The notes beneath the pieces were generated by a model. It was not told the DNA's origin. It was given only the letters and a program-made list of their open reading frames with translations, and did no database searches. Positions 59,227 through 64,000 of a stretch of DNA of 64,000 nucleotides are shown piece by piece. How positions within the stretch are numbered: position 1 is the first letter of the stretch; every line of letters begins with the position of its first letter. Source of the stretch: PFJX01 sp963713085 (lineage in GTDB: Bacteria > Pseudomonadota > Gammaproteobacteria > Burkholderiales > Thiobacillaceae); NCBI GenBank assembly GCA_963713085.1, contig CAVQKQ010000024.1, positions 1 through 64,000 of the forward strand, in the 5' to 3' direction. Both the position numbers and the translations under genes were made by a program.

Positions 59227-60212
59227 ATGTTTCTGGCCGAAGAACTCCGCTACGAAATCAGCCGCTCCATCAACACCCTGCGCCGGCGCAGCGCCGCCAC
59301 CGCCGACAACAAGGAACGCAAGGACCTGGCCACCGCCATCCAGGACCTCAACGACAAGCTGGACATCCTGGACCAGGCGGATCTGCTCAACACCGCGCTG
59401 GTCCTGACGGACGCCAGCCAGACCCTGGAAAAGGCCGTGGGCGCCGCCCGCACCGGCCCCTTCGACGGTTACCTGAGTGCACTGGAGGGCCACCTGGACC
59501 GGCTCAACCGGCTCTCCGGGGCCATGCACGGCCAGGAGGCGCTGCCGCCCGCACCGGAGGAAGGCGCGGAGGCAGAGGCCGCCACAGCCACCCGCGGGAT
59601 CCGACGCCGGGACCTTGCCAGGGCCGTCCGGGGCCTGCCTCCCGGCCTGATGCCGCCCAACCCGGTCAAGGATTACGCCAGCCTGAAGAACGAGTACCAG
59701 GCCTGGTACGACGCCTGCCAGGTGCGCCCGGGGAACGAGGGCAACGTCGCCTACTACGTGAAGCGGCTCAAGCGGGGCAACCCAACTACCAGCTGGTGGG
59801 GAAGGACCTTTCGATACCCTGGGCCTTCATCGGCGTGATCCACGGCATGGAGTGCGGCTTCAACTTCGCCGGCCACATGCACAACGGCGACCCCCTGACG
59901 GCCCGCACCGTCCACGTGCCCGCCAACCGCCCGGCCATCGGCGCGCCGCCCTTCACCTGGCGCCAGAGCGCGGTGGACGCCATGACCCTGAAGGGCTACC
60001 ACCAGGTCACGGACTGGTCGGTGCCCCACATGCTCTGGCTTTTGGAGCGCTACAACGGCATGGGCTATCGGGTGCGGGGCAGGCCCACGCCCTATCTTTG
60101 GAGTTTTTCCAACCTGTACGACAAGGGCAAGTTCGTCCAGGACGGGCACTTCGACCCCGACGCCGTGAGCAAGCAATGCGGCGGGGCGCTCATGCTTAAG
60201 GCAGTGCTGTAA
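59227..60212 (+). pseudogene. Lysozyme-family protein, one frameshift
   Basis: Two overlapping frames make one protein of about 328 residues. The first part (59227 to about 59780) is helical with a charged N-terminal region, ending at KNEYQAWYDACQVRPGNEGNVAYYVKRL. The second (from about 59784) continues LVGKDLSIPWAFIGVIHGMECGFNF, HNGDPLTARTVHVP, PYLWSFSNLYDKGKF and CGGALML, which matches the COG5526 lysozyme-family pattern with the Glu of GMECGF as likely catalytic acid. A CCC run at 59781-59783 where CCCC would keep the frame accounts for the break. It may be a sequencing error, a recent mutation or a slip site. It is the third gene of the CHAT-caspase operon. Confidence 0.8.
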
Positions 60213-60235
60213 TCCAAACCTGAGAGGAGACCATC

Positions 60236-61081
60236 ATGGCCAAGAAAGCGGTACTCATCGGCATCAACCGTTACAAGATCCCCGGCGCCGACCTGCGGGG
60301 CTGCGTCAACGACGTCAAGAACATCCAGGGAGCACTGACCAAGTACTACGGCTTCGCCGCCGCCGACATCGCCACCCTCACCGACTACGACGCCACCAAG
60401 AAGGCCATGCAGGCGGCCATCACCAAGCTGGTAGGTTCGGGCAGGAAGGGCGACGTGCTCTACCTGCACTATTCGGGCCACGGCGCCAACGTGCCGGACA
60501 CCAACGGCGACGAGGCGGACCACCGGGACGAGATCCTCTGCCCCACCGACCTGGACTGGTACGACCCGCTGACCGACGACTGGCTGCGCATCCAGTTCGA
60601 CAAGCTGCGGGACGGGGTCAACCTTACCGTGGTCATGGACTGCTGCCATTCCGGCACCAACACCCGCCAGCTGCTGCCGCCGGATGCCCCGATCATCAAC
60701 CGCTTCCTGCCCAACCCCCTGGACATCATTGCCGCAGAGTCCGGGCGCAAACTCAGGGGCAGGGTGCGAACCGGCATGCGTTGCGCCCCCCTGGTCAAGC
60801 GCCGCAAGAGCGACATCGTCGACGTGGACATCCCTGAGCTGCTGATCACCGGCTGCCGGGACACCCAGACCTCCGCCGACGCCCTGATCGGCAAGACCTT
60901 CAACGGTGCCCTCACCTGGAACCTGGTGGCCGCCATCAACGCGGCCAAGGGCAAGCTGAGCCACCTCCAGCTCCACGCCGGCACCACCGCCAAGCTGAAG
61001 GCGGGGAATTTCGATCAGGTACCCCAGATGGAAGGCCGCAAGACCCGCTTCGACACCGTCTTCCTGGCCCCCGAGGTCTGA
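60236..61081 (+). CDS. Caspase family (C14) protease
   Basis: This 281-residue metacaspase/caspase-like protein starts KAVLIGINRYKIPGADLRGCVNDV. The catalytic dyad is in YLHYSGHGANVPD (His 82) and TVVMDCCHSGT (likely Cys 137). Further hallmarks are GCRDTQTSADA and QVPQMEGR. It has no obvious membrane, death-fold or repeat domain. GAGGAG precedes the ATG and it lies 23 bases after the lysozyme-family gene. It is a second caspase-fold protease in one operon with the giant CHAT protein. It might activate, or be activated by, that protein. Confidence 0.93.
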   Translation: MAKKAVLIGINRYKIPGADLRGCVNDVKNIQGALTKYYGFAAADIATLTDYDATKKAMQAAITKLVGSGRKGDVLYLHYSGHGANVPDTNGDEADHRDEILCPTDLDWYDPLTDDWLRIQFDKLRDGVNLTVVMDCCHSGTNTRQLLPPDAPIINRFLPNPLDIIAAESGRKLRGRVRTGMRCAPLVKRRKSDIVDVDIPELLITGCRDTQTSADALIGKTFNGALTWNLVAAINAAKGKLSHLQLHAGTTAKLKAGNFDQVPQMEGRKTRFDTVFLAPEV

Positions 61082-61278
61082 TCGGTATGGGCCGCGTTTT
61101 ATCCGGGCCAGTGGCAAGCGAGGGAACCGGTCTGTGTTTTTCCACTCCTATTCAGGGCTATGGCAGCCTTACCCCCGCTGCATCCCGCACTTTGCCATGG
61201 CCCCGTTTGATGAATTCAATCACCGCAAGCCACCGGGATGACCCGGCGCGGCCATTTCAACCTATCTGGAGATTCAAG

Positions 61279-61872
61279 ATGACCCCGATCATGAGCAAAC
61301 TGCAAGCCGCCCTGCTGGTGGCCGTCCTGGCCGTTCCTCTCGCCGCGCTGGCCGACGACGCGCCCGCCGCCGACCAAGCCGCGCCTGAGGCCGCCGCCCA
61401 GGCAACACCCGAGGCCGGCGCGCCCGATGCGGCCACCAGCCAGAGCGACCGGATGGAACTGGTCAGGGCCATGCGCGCCCGCATGCGGGAGATGATGCAG
61501 ACCCAGGATCCGGACAAGCGCAAGGCACTCATGGAGGCCCAGATCAACGACATGGATGCCATGATGCAGATGGTCCCGCCCGCCATGGGCATGGGTCCCG
61601 GCATGGGTCCCGGTATGGGCATGGGCATGGGTCCGGCGGGAAAATCTGACTGCATCAGGGGACAAGGACCCGTTATGGGGATGGGCATGGGTCCTGGCGG
61701 GATGATGGGTGGCGCCGGCATGGGCGGCATGATGATGGGCCAGAAACCCTGCATGACCGGTTATGCCGGCCACTGTCCCCATCATGACGGTGCCGACGAA
61801 CAGCGCCTGGATGCCCTGGAAAAACGCATGGACATGATGCAGGACATGATGCGGATGATGATGCGCAACTGA
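61279..61872 (+). CDS. Methionine-rich secreted protein
   Basis: This 197-residue protein has an N-terminal signal peptide (LQAALLVAVLAVPLAALA), an Ala/Pro-rich stretch, helical MRARMREMMQTQDPDKRKALMEAQ, and a repeat-like MGMGPGMGPGMG segment. Cysteines (SDCIRG, KPCMTGYAGHCPHH) and a methionine-rich C-terminal helix follow. Met/His/Cys clusters suggest periplasmic copper or other soft-metal binding (inference). The start is the ATG at 61279 after GGAG. It lies about 200 bases downstream of the caspase gene and may be separate from that operon. Confidence 0.72.
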   Translation: MTPIMSKLQAALLVAVLAVPLAALADDAPAADQAAPEAAAQATPEAGAPDAATSQSDRMELVRAMRARMREMMQTQDPDKRKALMEAQINDMDAMMQMVPPAMGMGPGMGPGMGMGMGPAGKSDCIRGQGPVMGMGMGPGGMMGGAGMGGMMMGQKPCMTGYAGHCPHHDGADEQRLDALEKRMDMMQDMMRMMMRN

Positions 61873-61953
61873 TCGCCGCCACCGGTTGGGGCGCGGGATG
61901 CCGGTCCATCCGCCCCTCGCGCCTAGCCGATTCCGGGTGATACGCCGAGCGGG

Positions 61954-62721
61954 TCAGAACCGGAACAGGCGCATCAGATACAACCGCCAATCGACCGGCA
62001 AGAAAGCCAGGGCGCGCATCGCAAAGGCCAGTATCACTGGAAACTCGATGCATGCCCGGTTTCTGCGCAAGCCCCGCCTGATCAATCGCGCCGCATGGTC
62101 CGCGTCGATGCGGAACGGCGTCGGCCCCGGGTAGGTCAGACTCATCGGCGAATCCACGAAACCCGGGCAGATCACGGACACCCCGACACCCTTGTCCTTA
62201 AGCCGCCCCCGCAAGGCTTCCCCGTAGGTCTTCAATGCCCCCTTGCTGGCACTGTAGGCGGACGTTATGGGCATGCCGACGTGGGCCGCCAGCGAACTCA
62301 TCAGCGCGATCTGGCCGTGGCCGCGGTTGCCCATGAGCTCCAGCAGGGGATGAATGGCGGCCAGGGCACCGTAGAGGTTGGTGTCGAACACCCCGCGCAG
62401 GCTTTCCCACGATTCGCCGTCCTGGGCCAGCGCGGTCGCGCCCGCGATCCCCGCATTGGCGATGATCAGGTCCACCGGATTGCGCTCGTCAAAGGCCGCA
62501 ATCCAGGCCATAAGTCCCACGAAATCCCGCACATCCAGCTGCACGGTCTCAACCCGGGCTCCGCGATCCCGGCAGGCTTCCGCCACCGCATCGAGCCTTG
62601 CCGCATCGCGGCCCGTCAGCCCCAGCACCCGGCCCGGACCGGCATAGCCCACGGCCAGTGCCCGCCCGATCGCGCCACTCGCGCCGGTGATGACGATATT
62701 GCGCGGTTCGCGCAAGATCAT
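61954..62721 (-). CDS. Short-chain dehydrogenase/reductase
   Basis: This 255-residue classical SDR has the cofactor motif TGASGAIGRALAVGY, NAGIAGA, SSLAAHVGMPITSAYSASKGALKTYGEAL (Ser, Tyr, Lys catalytic set) and CPGFVDSPM. Its substrate is unknown. The ATG at 62721 is 13 bases after the upstream capsule gene, so it is likely part of a polysaccharide gene cluster. The longer open frame overlaps that gene and is not the start. Confidence 0.88.
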   Translation of the reverse strand: MILREPRNIVITGASGAIGRALAVGYAGPGRVLGLTGRDAARLDAVAEACRDRGARVETVQLDVRDFVGLMAWIAAFDERNPVDLIIANAGIAGATALAQDGESWESLRGVFDTNLYGALAAIHPLLELMGNRGHGQIALMSSLAAHVGMPITSAYSASKGALKTYGEALRGRLKDKGVGVSVICPGFVDSPMSLTYPGPTPFRIDADHAARLIRRGLRRNRACIEFPVILAFAMRALAFLPVDWRLYLMRLFRF

Positions 62722-62734
62722 TGCGCGGAGCGTT

Positions 62735-64000
62735 TCAAGTCCCGCCCTCGCGCACGGTGGAGGGCGCCAGCGCATAGCCGCCCTGGGGGACGTCGGCCCC
62801 TTTGCCAACCAGGGGATAACCGGACTCGATGATTTCCCCGACCAGGCCGTGGTGGAGCCGATGCAGGGTCTCGGCCACCCCGGCATCCAGGCCGGGCTGG
62901 GCATAGAACACGCCGCGCACCTGGATGGTCGCGGCCATCGCATCCAGGAAGGCCTCCAGCAACTCGCTGTCCGGCGGGACGCCTTCGCGCCAGAAATCGT
63001 CCAGCCGGGGCCGATGGGTCAGGCCGGGAATGTCATAAACCGCCTGGCCGAGGGTCATCACCGGGCATCCCATGCGCAGCGCCAGCAGGCCGGCCGTGCT
63101 GTTGATGGTCACGACACCGCGGGCTACCTTGCACATCTTGCTGATATTGCCGCCATCGACGTAATGCACCCGGTCTTCCACGCCGTGCCGCGCCGCGTGG
63201 CGATTGACGATGCGCCGCCAGTTCATCAGCCCCGGATCCCAGGGGTGGACCTTGACCAGCAAATGGGCATCCTCGGGGGCATGCCCGGCAAACGAGTCGA
63301 TGACCAGCTCGATCGCCGCTTCCTGGCTGGGGAAGTCCGAATAGGCGCGCAGCTGGAAGTCGTTGGCCAGTTGCAGCGGGTAGAGGTAATAGCTGGCCCC
63401 ATTGTCGGCCATCAGCGCCAGAGTGCGCCGGGTCCGCGCCTGGTTGCGGCGCGCCGCCAACATGCGCAGGCCGATGCCCGCGTAGGCAAGAAACGGATTT
63501 TCCAGCTTGAAGCTGCGGTAGTGCGGATACAGCCACCAGAACAGCGAGCTGCCCATGTGATAGGCCATCTCGTGGCGCGCCATGGTCCAGAAACTGTCGT
63601 GGTAGCGCAAATCGGTATCGCGCCGATGGCAACGGGCGGCAAGTTCGCGAATGGCCCCCGGGTCGCGGGGAAAGCAGGACTGGCCGGACATGCCATCGCA
63701 TTCCAGGTTGATCCAGTCCGGCCGCAGGTAGCCGAAGTCGGTCACAGTCACCCGGATTTCCCGTTGCCAGGCCAGATCGATGGCGATCCGGTGATGCTGG
63801 CGGTGCTCTCCCAGCAGCACCAGATCGGTCACGCCGTGTCGCTGATAGAAACGCTCGATGAATTCCGGCCAGGCGCTGAGCCGCCCACGATAATTCACCG
63901 CGCGCCGCCGCCAGAACAGGTGGTCGCCGGGACAAAACCGGATGCAATGCACGGCATGCCCCAGCACGCTCAGGCCGTCCGCCACCTTGTGGAAGAACGG
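62735..64000 (-). CDS. Capsular polysaccharide export protein (KpsS/LipB-like), 5' end outside window
   Basis: The frame is open to the right edge of the window and reads PFFHKVADGLSVLGHAVHCIRF before the first methionine, so the start lies outside. The visible 421 or so residues show FCPGDHLFWRRRAVNYRGR, FIERFYQRHGVTDLVLLGE, FGYLRPDWINLECDGM, LLVKVHPWDPGLMNW and GVVTINSTAGLLAL, as in Kdo-transferase-related KpsS/capsule_synth proteins. These add Kdo residues to the lipid anchor of group 2-type capsules. An SDR gene follows. Confidence 0.88.
   Translation of the reverse strand, partial: PFFHKVADGLSVLGHAVHCIRFCPGDHLFWRRRAVNYRGRLSAWPEFIERFYQRHGVTDLVLLGEHRQHHRIAIDLAWQREIRVTVTDFGYLRPDWINLECDGMSGQSCFPRDPGAIRELAARCHRRDTDLRYHDSFWTMARHEMAYHMGSSLFWWLYPHYRSFKLENPFLAYAGIGLRMLAARRNQARTRRTLALMADNGASYYLYPLQLANDFQLRAYSDFPSQEAAIELVIDSFAGHAPEDAHLLVKVHPWDPGLMNWRRIVNRHAARHGVEDRVHYVDGGNISKMCKVARGVVTINSTAGLLALRMGCPVMTLGQAVYDIPGLTHRPRLDDFWREGVPPDSELLEAFLDAMAATIQVRGVFYAQPGLDAGVAETLHRLHHGLVGEIIESGYPLVGKGADVPQGGYALAPSTVREGGT

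Overview
The window is about 64 kb of GC-rich chromosome that looks like a betaproteobacterium of the Nitrosomonadales/Rhodocyclales type. The inference rests on gene content and order: the minus-strand run pilB-pilC-pilD-coaE-zapD, the lptD-surA and amgK-murU-pepP groups with two UbiH-type hydroxylases, rpe-gph-trpE, the RCK channel beside a DUF6394 protein, and a Thivi_2564-type small membrane protein. No rRNA, tRNA or CRISPR array was seen.

Layout. 1-2.1 kb: the end of an HDOD regulator and a badly frameshifted HD-GYP gene. 2.2-8.9 kb: DUF6394 protein and K+ channel, coiled-coil protein, tex (carrying an in-frame palindromic repeat), RIO kinase, cupin. 8.98-14.17 kb: an accessory segment bounded by a complete IS3-family element and an inverted, internally deleted copy. 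It holds two tiny membrane proteins and an Anbu / N-formylglutamate amidohydrolase-like / transglutaminase-like cluster. 14.2-21 kb: pirin and azoreductase genes divergent from a LysR regulator, mutY, a radical SAM gene, a short DUF1631 protein and an M23 peptidase. 21-29.9 kb: zapD-coaE-pilDCB, corC, rlmD and an exonuclease. 29.9-45.8 kb: pgl, DUF4139, a 2OG-Fe(II) oxygenase, surA-lptD, amgK-murU-pepP-ubi hydroxylases, dsbC, a TonB-like protein, mltA and apaG. 45.9-52.2 kb: rpe-gph-trpE, bacteriohemerythrin and glycogen phosphorylase.

The most unusual part is 52.6-61.1 kb. It is a single-direction, tightly spaced cluster encoding a protein of about 1843 residues with two alpha/beta-hydrolase modules plus a CHAT (caspase-like) protease and a TPR-like tail, then a lipoprotein, a lysozyme-family protein (frameshifted here), and a caspase-family (C14) protease. 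Two separate caspase-fold proteases next to predicted lipid- and peptidoglycan-attacking enzymes suggest a proteolytically controlled envelope-targeting or cell-death/defence system. That function is inference. A methionine-rich secreted protein follows. The window ends with an SDR gene and the 3' part of a capsule export gene on the minus strand.

Three loci have broken reading frames: HD-GYP (about five indels), lptD (a run of seven G/C at the signal-peptide junction) and the lysozyme-family gene (one base missing in a C run). The last two are single-base homopolymer events and could be assembly errors. The first looks like real decay.
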